Shown here piece by piece: positions 42,837 through 51,476 of a DNA stretch of 64,000 bases; positions within the stretch are counted from its first letter, which is position 1; each line of letters begins with the position of its first letter. The notes under the pieces were generated by a model. It was not told where the DNA came from and searched no databases. It was given only the letters and a program-made list of their open reading frames with translations. Position numbers and translations under genes: made by a program. The DNA lies in the NCBI GenBank assembly GCA_965656875.1, contig CBFHMJ010000002.1, positions 62,001 through 126,000 of the forward strand. Direction: 5' to 3'. Source of the DNA: CBFHMJ01 sp965656875. GTDB taxonomy: Bacteria > Pseudomonadota > Gammaproteobacteria > Enterobacterales > Alteromonadaceae.

Positions 42837-43493
42837 CTAAACTTCCTGATCTTTATACTTTTCCACTAACGCTTCATAGTGTTCCTTCAATCGTTTTATC
42901 TCTCCTAATGCCGCTGCGTTGATGTACGGTTTAAATTGCAACAGAATCATCAAAACACCTTCATAAGCTTTTGATTTATTGATTGTCACATTCGGTGCCT
43001 GAACTTTCAGATAGCTTACCCAGAACGTCACCGTCAGTTTCAGTGCATTGGCGAAGCCGGGAATATCTTCGTCATCAATCTCAACGATATCATTTTGTTT
43101 TAACCAGGTAACAAGATTGATGATTTTGTCGATCAGGTGTTCGTGAACATCACTGTATTTTTTTTGTAAGTCTTCACTGCGAGCAAGAATATCTGGCAAG
43201 TTGGCGTATAAAAAATTGAAGCGCCACATAAGTTCAAAAATAGAGTCAAAGTAGTTGGCAAAGTTAGCCAGTACATCTTCTTCGTCGCTGGGGGGCTTAA
43301 AGCTGTGATCAAGTAACTGGGTATATTCAGCGAAAATATTGACGATGATGTCGTTTTTATTTCTAAAGTGATAGTAGAGATTACCGGGGCTGATGCCCAG
43401 GTGAGCTGCAATATGGTTTGTTGTTATCTGGCGCTCACCATGTTGATTAAATAATTCGATACTTGCTTGAATTATCTTGTCACGAGTCCGCAT
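42837..43493 (-). CDS. TetR/AcrR family transcriptional regulator
   Basis: 218 residues. The N-terminal helix-turn-helix (about 1-50) has the pattern IIQASIELFNQHGE, ITTNHIAAHLGISPGNLYYHFRNK. The ligand-binding domain is helical and highly charged, ending LKEHYEALVEKYKDQEV. The closest resemblance is to unannotated TetR regulators found near coaD in pseudomonads and relatives, whose ligand may be lipid-like; this is from memory. A palindrome 32 bases upstream of the start is a likely autoregulatory site. Confidence 0.88.
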   Translation of the reverse strand: MRTRDKIIQASIELFNQHGERQITTNHIAAHLGISPGNLYYHFRNKNDIIVNIFAEYTQLLDHSFKPPSDEEDVLANFANYFDSIFELMWRFNFLYANLPDILARSEDLQKKYSDVHEHLIDKIINLVTWLKQNDIVEIDDEDIPGFANALKLTVTFWVSYLKVQAPNVTINKSKAYEGVLMILLQFKPYINAAALGEIKRLKEHYEALVEKYKDQEV

Positions 43494-43524
43494 AGAATTC
43501 TCTTTTAGTCATTGTTTTTATTAC

Positions 43525-43540
43525 CATGACGCCAGTCATG
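43525..43540 (-). promoter_or_regulatory. Probable TetR operator
   Basis: CATGAC (43525-43530), four-base spacer GCCA, GTCATG (43535-43540): perfect palindrome 32 bases upstream of the TetR start, the usual spot for autorepression. Confidence 0.55.
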
Positions 43541-43571
43541 ATTTTATGGTCGTGGCAGTACAGCGGAGACA

Positions 43572-43650
43572 GCCCTTTTTCAGGGCATCACAGGTCGTAT
43601 TCGTTGCTCCGGGCTAACTCTCAAACTCACAATATGAGCGGCGAATACGA
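43572..43650. repeat. Two hairpins, one with a 15-bp stem
   Basis: GCCCT/AGGGC with a five-base loop (43572-43586), then TCGTATTCGTTGCTC (43595-43609) pairing along its whole length with GAGCGGCGAATACGA (43636-43650) through 13 Watson-Crick and two G-U pairs, loop 26 bases. Wobble compensation within the stem hints at a structure kept at the RNA level, so a small RNA or leader is possible; a REP-like element is the alternative. Confidence 0.5.
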
Positions 43651-43869
43651 TAAATTGCGGCGTACAGCTAAATTTAGTTTTACGTTAGTGTTTGTTTATC
43701 TCAGGAGTCATGCTGATTAATTTCCCGACAACATGCCGCGATAAAGAAAAGATAGTCATTTCAGCGAACAGTTGTAACAAACCTCGGAAATATATGACAC
43801 AAACGTTTGCTATACAACCGCAGTCTGTCTGGTTAAACTAAGCCAAATTTTTTACAAATCGCTTAACAC

Positions 43870-44352
43870 ATGAAAAACAGAGCAATTTATCCAGGCACGT
43901 TTGATCCACTAACTAATGGTCACATTGACCTTGTTCAGCGTGCGGCCAACATGTTTGATGAAGTTATTCTTGCTATTGCCCACAACCCGAGTAAGCGCCC
44001 GTTATTTACGGTTGATGAACGGGTGGCACTGGCAGAAAAAGCATTAGGTAATCTGAATAATGTCTCTGTAGTGGGCTTTTCCGGGTTATTAGCTCAGTTT
44101 GCTGTGGAGCAACATGCCAATATTCTGATCCGTGGATTACGTGCGGTGTCTGATTTTGAATATGAATTTCAGTTGGCTAATATGAATCGACGGTTAAATT
44201 CATCGCTGGAAAGTGTGTTTTTAACACCGTCTGAAGAAAATTCATTTATCTCTTCTACGCTGGTTAAAGAAGTTGCCTTACATAATGGTGATGTTAGCCA
44301 GTTTGTCCCTCCTGTCATTATTGAAGCCTTGCAGAAAAAACTAAATCCATGA
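43870..44352 (+). CDS. coaD: Phosphopantetheine adenylyltransferase
   Basis: Penultimate enzyme of CoA synthesis, transferring AMP to 4'-phosphopantetheine. 160 residues. The nucleotidyltransferase signature YPGTFDPLTNGH, the RGLRAVSDFEYE block and the C-terminal ISSTLVKE are all intact. The last four bases (ATGA) overlap the start of the Wzi-like gene, an unusual partner; coaD is more often next to fpg or rsmD. The supply of CoA links loosely to the carrier proteins of the right-hand locus. Confidence 0.97.
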   Translation: MKNRAIYPGTFDPLTNGHIDLVQRAANMFDEVILAIAHNPSKRPLFTVDERVALAEKALGNLNNVSVVGFSGLLAQFAVEQHANILIRGLRAVSDFEYEFQLANMNRRLNSSLESVFLTPSEENSFISSTLVKEVALHNGDVSQFVPPVIIEALQKKLNP

Positions 44353-45815
44353 ATAAACGATTGAAGTTCGCCCTGGCAGCAAGTTGTCTTGTTGCCGGTT
44401 CTAACGTGGTAGCGGCTCCGTGGGTTGATACCAGTGATGAATATTTACGCGCCAGTATTACCGCTCTGGCGGATGGAAATATCATTAAACGACCGGTTAA
44501 TACTTATCCGTTAATGTGGAAAGGTATTGCACAAGATTTACGGGAAACCAATGAAGCGAGTGTGCCGGAGCATCTGCAATTTGCATGGTCTCATGTTAAA
44601 CATGCACTGACTCAGGCACAAAAAGACAAAAAAGTTGCGGTGAAACTGGCCGCCAGTAGTGATGAAGATGGTTTCCAGTCATTTGGTGAACGTCACGATG
44701 CGAAGGGGCGTTTGTCAGTTTCGTCTGAATTGATGACAGATAATCTGGCTGTTGGGCTAACCGTCAATGTGCGAGGTGACAGTCCGGACGACAGAACGTT
44801 AACGCTGGATGGTAGTTATGTCAGCTATTCCATTGGTAACTGGGTCATCAGTGCTGATCAGGTTTCTTCATGGTGGGGGCCGGGTAAAGATTCTGCGTTA
44901 GGTTTAAGTAATAATGCGCGTGCTTTTCCTGCGGTTCGATTAACGCGTCACAGCGCTGAACCATTTGACTGGCCGGTGCTGGACTGGTTTGGTCCGTGGA
45001 CATTCACGACCTATATCGGTCAACAAGAAAGTAGCAATGCGTTACCTGATATTTTGTTGTGGGGCGCACGAGTGGGTATTCGTCCACATCCAAAACTGGA
45101 AATTGGATTTACCCGAACGGCACAATGGGGTGGTCAGGGACGTTCTAAAGATTTTTCTGATCTGTGGAACGTGATTAAAGGTTCAGATAACGCCGGAGAA
45201 ATCGATCCTGATGCTGAACCGGGTAATCAGTTAGCCGGTATTGACGCTCGATTCAGCCATACAATTTCAGGCATTCCAGTCGGTGCGTATTTAGAAGTTA
45301 TCGGTGAAGATGAAGCGGGTGGATTGCCGTCACACACCATGCATCTTGTGGGTGTTGATATGGCTTTTGGTGATGCTGATTCTCATTATCAGGCATTCGC
45401 TGAGTTTTCAGATACCTACGTCGATTGTGGTTTCAACGGCACGGCCGGTAACTGTGCTTATGAACATCATCTGTTCCCGGAAGGCTATCGTCGATATGGC
45501 CGCTCAATGGGTAGCACATACGATAGTGACGCGCAGGTTTTTGTACTGGGTGTTCAGAACTTTACCGCGAGTGGCTTTGGCTGGTTCTCTAAAGTGAAGC
45601 TGATGAAGTTGAACAAAGACAACAGCAATAACGAATCATTTGTTAATCCTGTTGCTGCGGTTGGCGAAGATCGTGTTCAGTTTGATGCCGGGGTTCAGTT
45701 CCCGTTGTTTAAAGGACTGGCAAAAGTTTCTGGTTACATTTACCAGGCTGATCGCGATGAAGGTGGTAACAAAACTGATGGTCTGATTCGGGCCAGTTGG
45801 GAATATCGCCTGTAA
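44349..45815 (+). CDS. Capsule assembly Wzi family outer-membrane protein
   Basis: 488 residues. Signal peptide MNKRLKFALAASCLVAGS with likely cleavage after NVVAA. The mature part opens PWVDTSDEYLR...ALAD.G.I..PVN.YPL, the Wzi-family start, and is rich in alternating strands with Gly/Asp turns (WVISADQVSSWWGPGKDS), ending in an aromatic-terminated strand (ASWEYRL) as expected for an 18-strand barrel. Wzi anchors capsule polysaccharide at the surface as a lectin. No capsule genes are next to it; it is translationally coupled to coaD by a four-base overlap. Confidence 0.88.
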   Translation: MNKRLKFALAASCLVAGSNVVAAPWVDTSDEYLRASITALADGNIIKRPVNTYPLMWKGIAQDLRETNEASVPEHLQFAWSHVKHALTQAQKDKKVAVKLAASSDEDGFQSFGERHDAKGRLSVSSELMTDNLAVGLTVNVRGDSPDDRTLTLDGSYVSYSIGNWVISADQVSSWWGPGKDSALGLSNNARAFPAVRLTRHSAEPFDWPVLDWFGPWTFTTYIGQQESSNALPDILLWGARVGIRPHPKLEIGFTRTAQWGGQGRSKDFSDLWNVIKGSDNAGEIDPDAEPGNQLAGIDARFSHTISGIPVGAYLEVIGEDEAGGLPSHTMHLVGVDMAFGDADSHYQAFAEFSDTYVDCGFNGTAGNCAYEHHLFPEGYRRYGRSMGSTYDSDAQVFVLGVQNFTASGFGWFSKVKLMKLNKDNSNNESFVNPVAAVGEDRVQFDAGVQFPLFKGLAKVSGYIYQADRDEGGNKTDGLIRASWEYRL

Positions 45816-45838
45816 GTAACGGATTTAACCAACTTAAT

Positions 45839-45875
45839 ATCATGATGATTCAGATAAATAATGAATCATCATGAT
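45839..45875 (+). terminator. Hairpin after the Wzi-like gene
   Basis: A 14-bp perfect inverted repeat, core CATGATGATTCA (45841-45852) and TGAATCATCATG (45862-45873), nine-base loop, 24 bases after the stop. AT-rich stem with only a short T run, so a weak terminator or a transcript-end protector. Confidence 0.6.
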
Positions 45876-46028
45876 GTTTCCCTCCTTGAAAGTTTCCTTC
45901 TTTTTCCCGTTCTTTTCCTGTTCAGGTATGTCAATTCAGCAGCTTAATGCGTTAAAAGTTCAGGTATTTTGACCTTGTTCATCCGCATACCTTAATAAGA
46001 GACTTGAATATGTCCTGTTGGAGGAACT

Positions 46029-46061
46029 ATGATACTCCGTTTCTGGTACCTGTACATTTAG
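46029..46061 (+). CDS. Possible 10-residue leader peptide ahead of the ABC exporter
   Basis: GGAGGA (46020-46025) is followed three bases later by ATG and a short frame encoding MILRFWYLYI, then TAG. It lies about 50 bases before the exporter ATPase start and is dense in aromatic codons. Short leader peptides of this kind control drug-exporter genes by ribosome stalling; but so short a frame with a Shine-Dalgarno could arise by chance, and the promoter proposed at 46070-46096 would exclude it from the transcript. Confidence 0.25.
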   Translation: MILRFWYLYI

Positions 46062-46069
46062 TGTGGTGG

Positions 46070-46096
46070 TTGTCATTACACGGGTACTGGTATGAT
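46070..46096 (+). promoter_or_regulatory. Extended -10 promoter for the ABC exporter genes
   Basis: TTGTCA (46070-46075), 15-base spacer, TATGAT (46091-46096) preceded by TGG (extended -10). It would start transcription only a few bases before the ATPase gene's ATG, giving a very short leader. Confidence 0.45.
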
Positions 46097-46112
46097 TTGA
46101 CGCGGAAAGCAT

Positions 46113-46796
46113 ATGGAAAAAAATAAAATCCTGTCGGTGCAGGATCTGACAAAAACCTACCGCACTGGTGATGTGGAAACCACAGTAATCCACAACATTT
46201 CTTTTGATGTATACGATGGCGACTATCTGGTTATCAGTGGACCATCCGGTTCAGGAAAATCGACATTATTGTCTATCCTGGGTCTACTGGACTTACCAAC
46301 CAGTGGCCAATATCTGATTGAAGATATTAATACCACTGAACTGGATCACGATCAGAAAGCCGATATACGCAACAAGCACATTGGCTTTGTATTCCAGGCA
46401 TTCAACCTGGTGGATGAACTGACGGTTTATGACAATGTCGCTTTACCTCTCAACTACCGCGCTCCTCAACTTCCCTCCGCCGAAATAAAACAACGAGTCG
46501 AACAAACCATTAATAATATTGGGCTTGAAGCGCATGCTGAACTGTATCCGTGGCAGTTATCAGGTGGACAACAGCAGCGAGTCGCGATTGCCCGGGCGTT
46601 GGCCATTCAACCGTCAGTATTACTGGTTGATGAGCCGACGGGAAACCTTGATACCGCCAACGGTGACATGGTGATGGATTTGCTCGATACGATTAATGCA
46701 ACGGGTACCACGATTTGTATGGTGACTCACGATCCGCGTTACTTTGACCGTGCATCGATCAATTTAAATCTGGTGGACGGCAAACTGAGTAAGTAG
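46113..46796 (+). CDS. ABC transporter ATPase (MacB/LolD type)
   Basis: 227 residues, one nucleotide-binding domain. Walker A GPSGSGKST is at about 48-56, signature LSGGQQQRVAIARAL, Walker B LLVDEPTGNLD and the His switch VTHDPR. The VFQAFNLVDELTVYDNV block and length place it with the mechanotransmission (MacB/LolD/FtsE) class, which act with FtsX-like permeases such as the next gene, ten bases away. As the left-most gene of the biosynthetic stretch it probably energises product export. Confidence 0.92.
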   Translation: MEKNKILSVQDLTKTYRTGDVETTVIHNISFDVYDGDYLVISGPSGSGKSTLLSILGLLDLPTSGQYLIEDINTTELDHDQKADIRNKHIGFVFQAFNLVDELTVYDNVALPLNYRAPQLPSAEIKQRVEQTINNIGLEAHAELYPWQLSGGQQQRVAIARALAIQPSVLLVDEPTGNLDTANGDMVMDLLDTINATGTTICMVTHDPRYFDRASINLNLVDGKLSK

Positions 46797-46806
46797 AGGC
46801 GTTAAC

Positions 46807-49206
46807 ATGCTAATCGTTGAAAACAGTAAGATTGCCTGGAACAGCCTGAAAAAATCGCCGATGTTTATTGTGTCTACCGTTGTAACAATGGCATCGACGC
46901 TTGGTGTGGTATTGCTGGTATCCAGTATCTTAAGTGCATACTTCTTCAAGCCATTAGGCTACAAAAATGAAGATAACATTTTTGTTATCAAGCAGTTGAC
47001 CAAAACCGAGCGCAGCGAAACCGATCAGTATCAAACAGTGAAAGGTATGCTGCACTGGTATCACAATCAAAAAACACTGACTGACTATGGTCTGATTTAC
47101 AAAGAAACCGACATGGTGAGTGGTTTACCCGGCGAACCCAGAGTATCCATTTCCTATGTTACGCCGGAATACATGAGGGTTTTTAATCCCGAAATTATCT
47201 TCGGACGCGGCTTAACCGGTACCGAGGCTATTGGTCATCAGGCTCGGGTCGTACTGATCAGTGAGGCGAGTTGGCGAGCTGATTTTAATCAGTCAGAACG
47301 TGTGCTGGATGAAGTACTGACAATAGCCAATCAGCAATACCAAATCATTGGTGTCGTTGGTAGTGACTATAATGAACCCCATTTCCTGGGGACGCCTTCA
47401 ACGCTGTGGATACCCTTTGATAACGGTTCACATATCAATGCTAAATGGGGGTCAACCTATAATCGCCTGTTCTCCGTTGGCGTATTACCCGATGGTGTGA
47501 AGACAGAAGCCGTCGTGACAGAACTGGATAATCTGATTGGTCAGATTGATGGCGAATGGCAAGGCGAATGGCCTGAGTTACTGGGGATTAAATCGGTTAT
47601 CAGCTCGCTCAGAGAAGCTGAAATTAGTGATAAAGGCGATTTAACGCTGATGTTATTTGCCTGTTCTGTTGGCTTGCTAATTATTGCAACGATTAACGTC
47701 AGTGGTTTGTTCTTTTCCCGTTTGTTGCATAAACAAAAGCTACTGGCTATTCAGTCATCATTGGGCGCTCGGCGTTCTCACCTGTTTCAGACCTTGCTGG
47801 CGGAAAGTTCGCTCATTAGTGTCATGAGTTTGTTATTCGGTCTGGTTCTTTATTTCATTCTTAAATCTGTGGTTGTGGACTTTTTTACTGGCTACTTGCC
47901 AGCAATGGAAAACGTGTCACTGGACTGGTTGGTGATGTCGGTTGCATTGTTTGTAACGCTGGCTGTCTCGTTTGTATTTGCGGGCAGCGCATATCGGTTA
48001 GTGAATTATGATCGACTCCGTCAGTATTTGCAGTCTGGTGGTAAAGGAACGGCTTTACAGGTATCAAAAGGGCCTGTGAGGTTATTGGTCTTGTTTCAAG
48101 TCACTGTTGCGTCAGTATTGCTGTTTGTCTCGTCGCTGATTCTGGCAAAAGCGCTGAATATCAAGTTGCTGGATGTTGGTGCGGATGTGTCACGAAGCTA
48201 CCAGGTGTTTGCGTTTACCACGCAGCGAGATATGGATTCCGAAACTCGCTATCAACTGACCCGCCGGTTAAAAACAACCTTAGAAAATATGGATAGCGTG
48301 AAGTCTGTTGCGATTGGTATTTCACCGATTAATCAGGACCGTTACGCGAATTCGATTAGTGATATTGATGGCAAAGATATTGGTTTCTTTCGCTCAACTA
48401 AAATAGGCGAGCAGTATTTCTCGGTGCAGAATATTCGCATTCTACAGGGAAGGCCATTCTCTGAACTGGCATATCGTGGCAGTGCGGATGAGTTAATCGT
48501 AACGGAGAATCTGGCTAAAACGCTGTCACCAGACGGCAATGTAGTTGGTTCTGTGTATATCGGATTAAATGACAAACCCCATGAAATCGTCGCAGTCACT
48601 GAAAATATCTATGACCCGGCGTATATGGACATTGATGATGGAAAACGGGCGTTCTGGCCATTACAGCCTAGCTATTTTCCATTCTTGGTGAAGATGAAAA
48701 ATGATGAGCCGTTGGATCGATTAGCGGTGTATCAAACGTTAAAAGAGACGGACGACACACTAAAGATCTGGGAGTTCTTCAGTCTTGAACAACTGTATGA
48801 TAGATCTGTGTTCGACAAAGTACTGACGATCTTTTTTACGGCTGGGATTTGCTTATTCATTTTGATGCTCACCAGTGTGGGAATCTACGGCATTCTTAAT
48901 TACAGCATCACAATCCGCAAGCATGAGTTTGGTGTCAAAATGGCGATAGGTGCGCGGCGTCAGCACGTATTTAATGAGGTTATTAAAGAAACTTGTGTGG
49001 TGGTTGGCTCCGGCATTGCAGTAAGTATTATGGCTGCTTTGGTGGTGTTAAATCTGTTTGAGGCCAATCTGAATGCATGGATGGTGTTCGATTACAGCTA
49101 TCCGGTGTCTGCGTTGCTGGTGGTGTTGGCAATAGCGATTCTGGCGTCGTTGCTACCGGTGATGAATATGATTCATCGTGTACCAATCAGAAATCTGAAG
49201 CACTAA
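46807..49206 (+). CDS. ABC transporter permease with two FtsX domains (MacB-like)
   Basis: 799 residues. N-terminal membrane helix (about 18-40), large periplasmic MacB_PCD-type domain, three to four helices in the middle (about 275-450), a second periplasmic domain, and three C-terminal helices (about 675-790). Both halves carry the FtsX motif before a helix: SSLGARRSHLFQTLLAES in the middle and MAIGARRQHVFNEVI near the end. This duplicated architecture acts with a separate ATPase and is frequent in peptide biosynthesis loci. No membrane-fusion protein or TolC gene is in the window. Confidence 0.88.
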   Translation: MLIVENSKIAWNSLKKSPMFIVSTVVTMASTLGVVLLVSSILSAYFFKPLGYKNEDNIFVIKQLTKTERSETDQYQTVKGMLHWYHNQKTLTDYGLIYKETDMVSGLPGEPRVSISYVTPEYMRVFNPEIIFGRGLTGTEAIGHQARVVLISEASWRADFNQSERVLDEVLTIANQQYQIIGVVGSDYNEPHFLGTPSTLWIPFDNGSHINAKWGSTYNRLFSVGVLPDGVKTEAVVTELDNLIGQIDGEWQGEWPELLGIKSVISSLREAEISDKGDLTLMLFACSVGLLIIATINVSGLFFSRLLHKQKLLAIQSSLGARRSHLFQTLLAESSLISVMSLLFGLVLYFILKSVVVDFFTGYLPAMENVSLDWLVMSVALFVTLAVSFVFAGSAYRLVNYDRLRQYLQSGGKGTALQVSKGPVRLLVLFQVTVASVLLFVSSLILAKALNIKLLDVGADVSRSYQVFAFTTQRDMDSETRYQLTRRLKTTLENMDSVKSVAIGISPINQDRYANSISDIDGKDIGFFRSTKIGEQYFSVQNIRILQGRPFSELAYRGSADELIVTENLAKTLSPDGNVVGSVYIGLNDKPHEIVAVTENIYDPAYMDIDDGKRAFWPLQPSYFPFLVKMKNDEPLDRLAVYQTLKETDDTLKIWEFFSLEQLYDRSVFDKVLTIFFTAGICLFILMLTSVGIYGILNYSITIRKHEFGVKMAIGARRQHVFNEVIKETCVVVGSGIAVSIMAALVVLNLFEANLNAWMVFDYSYPVSALLVVLAIAILASLLPVMNMIHRVPIRNLKH

Positions 49207-49251
49207 CCGCTCTAATCTTAAGTTAAGTATCGGGTTTATAAATCCCGGTTT

Positions 49252-49893
49252 CTAATCAAAGGATGGCAGGGCAGACAAGGTTTGATTAACCGTGTCTGCC
49301 GTTAGCGCATGTCCTGACTGTTCAAGTAACACAAATTTACAGACATGCTGGCTTTTAAGTGATTGAGCCAGATTGTCTGTTTCCTGCCATTGAATCATCC
49401 TGTCTTGTTTGCCGTGAATCAGTGTGACGTTTAACTCGTTTATTTTTTCCCGATATCGTTCAGGAGCATCAGGCTGTAAGGGAGCAAATAATACGAGATT
49501 TCTCAGTGTAAACCGTGTCGTTAATAACCATTCCAGTGCAATAGCTGCGCCCTGAGAATAGCCGAGCAACGACAGAGAGTGACATTCTTGTGTATTACTC
49601 AGATGATTGATGGTTTGTTCTAACCGTTCGACAACGGGCTGACAGGCTGTTTTCAGGGTTGGTTTATGACTGGTCAGCGGCAGCCATCGTTTTAGTGCTT
49701 GTGGACTGACTGCTGATGAGTGCGTGACGGAATTAATTGCGGTAGTGCTTTCGATAAAAACAAAGGTTGTGGATGGACGCGCCCGAACCAGCGGCGCCAG
49801 GGTCTGGGACATTATCTGGTTATTACTGTTATAACCATGCAGGCAACAGACAAGATGATCGCGCCCTGGATTGATGGTTGTTATCGGATACAT
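49252..49893 (-). CDS. Alpha/beta hydrolase (carboxylesterase/phospholipase, YpfH-like)
   Basis: 213 residues. The small esterase pattern: LVCCLHGYNSNNQ oxyanion loop near the start, nucleophile elbow GYSQG (111-115, Ser113), GKQDRMI with the acid, and EQSGHAL with the His. No signal peptide. It overlaps the stop of the acyl-AMP ligase by one base, so it is the third gene of the PhyH-ligase-hydrolase operon. It could act as a free-standing thioesterase that edits or releases carrier-bound intermediates, relevant because the NRPS has no thioesterase domain. Substrate not shown. Confidence 0.8.
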   Translation of the reverse strand: MYPITTINPGRDHLVCCLHGYNSNNQIMSQTLAPLVRARPSTTFVFIESTTAINSVTHSSAVSPQALKRWLPLTSHKPTLKTACQPVVERLEQTINHLSNTQECHSLSLLGYSQGAAIALEWLLTTRFTLRNLVLFAPLQPDAPERYREKINELNVTLIHGKQDRMIQWQETDNLAQSLKSQHVCKFVLLEQSGHALTADTVNQTLSALPSFD

Positions 49894-51476
49894 CAGACCG
49901 CCGTTTGAAGAGCAACGGTATGCGCTTCGCGTCTGACCAGTTTTCCGGCACCGTTTCTTGGCAGTGGATCATAAGTAAAGAAAACACGGGCTGGTACTTT
50001 ATATTGTCCTGCCTGTTGGCTGATCCAGTCTTTGATTAATGCTTCAGAGATTTGAGCCTGTTGGCTGATGGAAACAAGCACCGCGTAATGCTCGTTCTGA
50101 TGTTGGAATAATGGTTCTGTTGGATGACGCTGCATGTTTTGCTGCGCACTAACATCGTTCAATGAGAACGAACAGGCATCGAGAATATCGGGATGAGAGG
50201 CGGTTACTTCATCGATCTCAGCGAGGTGGATGTTAAAACCTCCACGGATAACGACATCTTTTACCCGGCCTTTAATATGAATACGGCTGGTGCCGTCATA
50301 CCAGGCGAGATCGCCGGTTTTTAACCAGCCCTCAGGAAAGATGTCTGCCGTTGCCTCCGGATTGTGATAGTAACCGTCCACCAGCATTGGCCCTTGAATA
50401 AATAACTCGCCCATTGTTTCCGGCGTGGTGATGATTTCACCAGCGGAATTCCGCAATTGAACAGGCAAACCATTGGCTTTTCCTATCGTGAACGCGCCGC
50501 GTTGTTTTGTGGACCAGTCTCCAAATAACACGGCAAAGCACAGCTCGGTTAATCCATAAATGTTTAACAGAGGGTGTTGGAATTTATCCTGGAATTGTTC
50601 GAAATCTTGTTGGGTAATTGGGCCAGCGGCGGTAACACACAAGCATGATGATGGAGTAGTCAGCGCATGACGGTTATCGGCAAAATGGTTAAGCAATCGG
50701 ACAAGTGTTGGAACCAGATACCAAAAGCCAATGCGATGCTCACGAATAAAAGCCCAGTATTGTTTGCTGGTGACAGGTGTTAATTCAGGCAGTACGACGG
50801 AACAGCTGCCAAACTCATTCGCAAACAGGTAATGAATACCGAGTACGCCGAGGCCAGACAGACGAAATGAACAGCCAGTACGGACGGGATTGGATGATGA
50901 CAAACCAAGTTGTTCAGTACCCCGGCGATACGCAGCTCTTATCTGACGATGCCGAATAGGAACGCCTTTAGGGGCTGCGGTGGTGCCAGAAGTGAAAGCA
51001 ATAAACACCCGTTGTTCCGGTGAACTGTGGTCGTGTTGATATAAAGGGCTGGCTTCAATATCAGGGGTATCTGGCCAGGTTATTCGATGGATGTTGGTTT
51101 CATCATAATGTGCTGCAGTGTGTGGTGAGCCAATAACGCATTGCACTCTGGCTTGATTAAAAATGTTATCAATAACCTGTGCGCCCCAGCTGGTATCAAT
51201 TGGCACGATAGTGATGCCAAGTGTCATCAAAGCATAAAGCGTACAATGACATCCCGGTGAATCGTCGAGCAGTACTGCAACGTTGTCACCCTGGATAATG
51301 TCGTGACTATCAAGCCAGTGAGCATATTGTTGTCGAAGTATATTCAGATCACGCCAGCTAAAACGTCGTCCTTGATAATCACCGCGTTCAAATTGCAATG
51401 CGAGCGCATCTGGCGTGTGTATCGACCAGTGTTCGACAACCTGGTTTAATGTGAGACTCGCAGCGGGTGCTGTCAC
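49893..51476 (-). CDS. AMP-binding (acyl-CoA synthetase family) ligase
   Basis: 527 residues of the ANL superfamily, activating a carboxylic acid as acyl-AMP. P-loop FTSGTTAAPKGVP, A5-like NIYGLTELCF, hinge GRVKDVVIRGGFNIH and C-terminal catalytic Lys in NGAGKLVR. The Asp that anchors amino-acid substrates in NRPS A domains is missing (SFRLSGLGVLG at that position), so an acyl or aryl acid is more likely. The start GTG 51476 overlaps the PhyH stop (GTGA) with AGG seven bases upstream; TTG 51482 is an alternative. It probably feeds the free ACP encoded divergently. Confidence 0.85.
   Translation of the reverse strand: MTAPAASLTLNQVVEHWSIHTPDALALQFERGDYQGRRFSWRDLNILRQQYAHWLDSHDIIQGDNVAVLLDDSPGCHCTLYALMTLGITIVPIDTSWGAQVIDNIFNQARVQCVIGSPHTAAHYDETNIHRITWPDTPDIEASPLYQHDHSSPEQRVFIAFTSGTTAAPKGVPIRHRQIRAAYRRGTEQLGLSSSNPVRTGCSFRLSGLGVLGIHYLFANEFGSCSVVLPELTPVTSKQYWAFIREHRIGFWYLVPTLVRLLNHFADNRHALTTPSSCLCVTAAGPITQQDFEQFQDKFQHPLLNIYGLTELCFAVLFGDWSTKQRGAFTIGKANGLPVQLRNSAGEIITTPETMGELFIQGPMLVDGYYHNPEATADIFPEGWLKTGDLAWYDGTSRIHIKGRVKDVVIRGGFNIHLAEIDEVTASHPDILDACSFSLNDVSAQQNMQRHPTEPLFQHQNEHYAVLVSISQQAQISEALIKDWISQQAGQYKVPARVFFTYDPLPRNGAGKLVRREAHTVALQTAV

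Larger units (their letters stand above)
43494..43869. other. 376-base structured gap between TetR gene and coaD
   Basis: No supported gene. Contains the TetR-type palindrome (43525-43540), a short hairpin GCCCT (43572-43576) / AGGGC (43582-43586), and a large 15-bp inverted repeat (43595-43650), both separate below. A 64-codon frame spanning 43526-43720 runs through all three and is probably chance. The AT-rich end before coaD presumably carries its promoter. Confidence 0.5.

Noticed and set aside
43526..43720. Plus-strand 64-codon frame upstream of coaD
   Set aside because: It passes straight through the TetR palindrome and two hairpins and has no coding character by eye.
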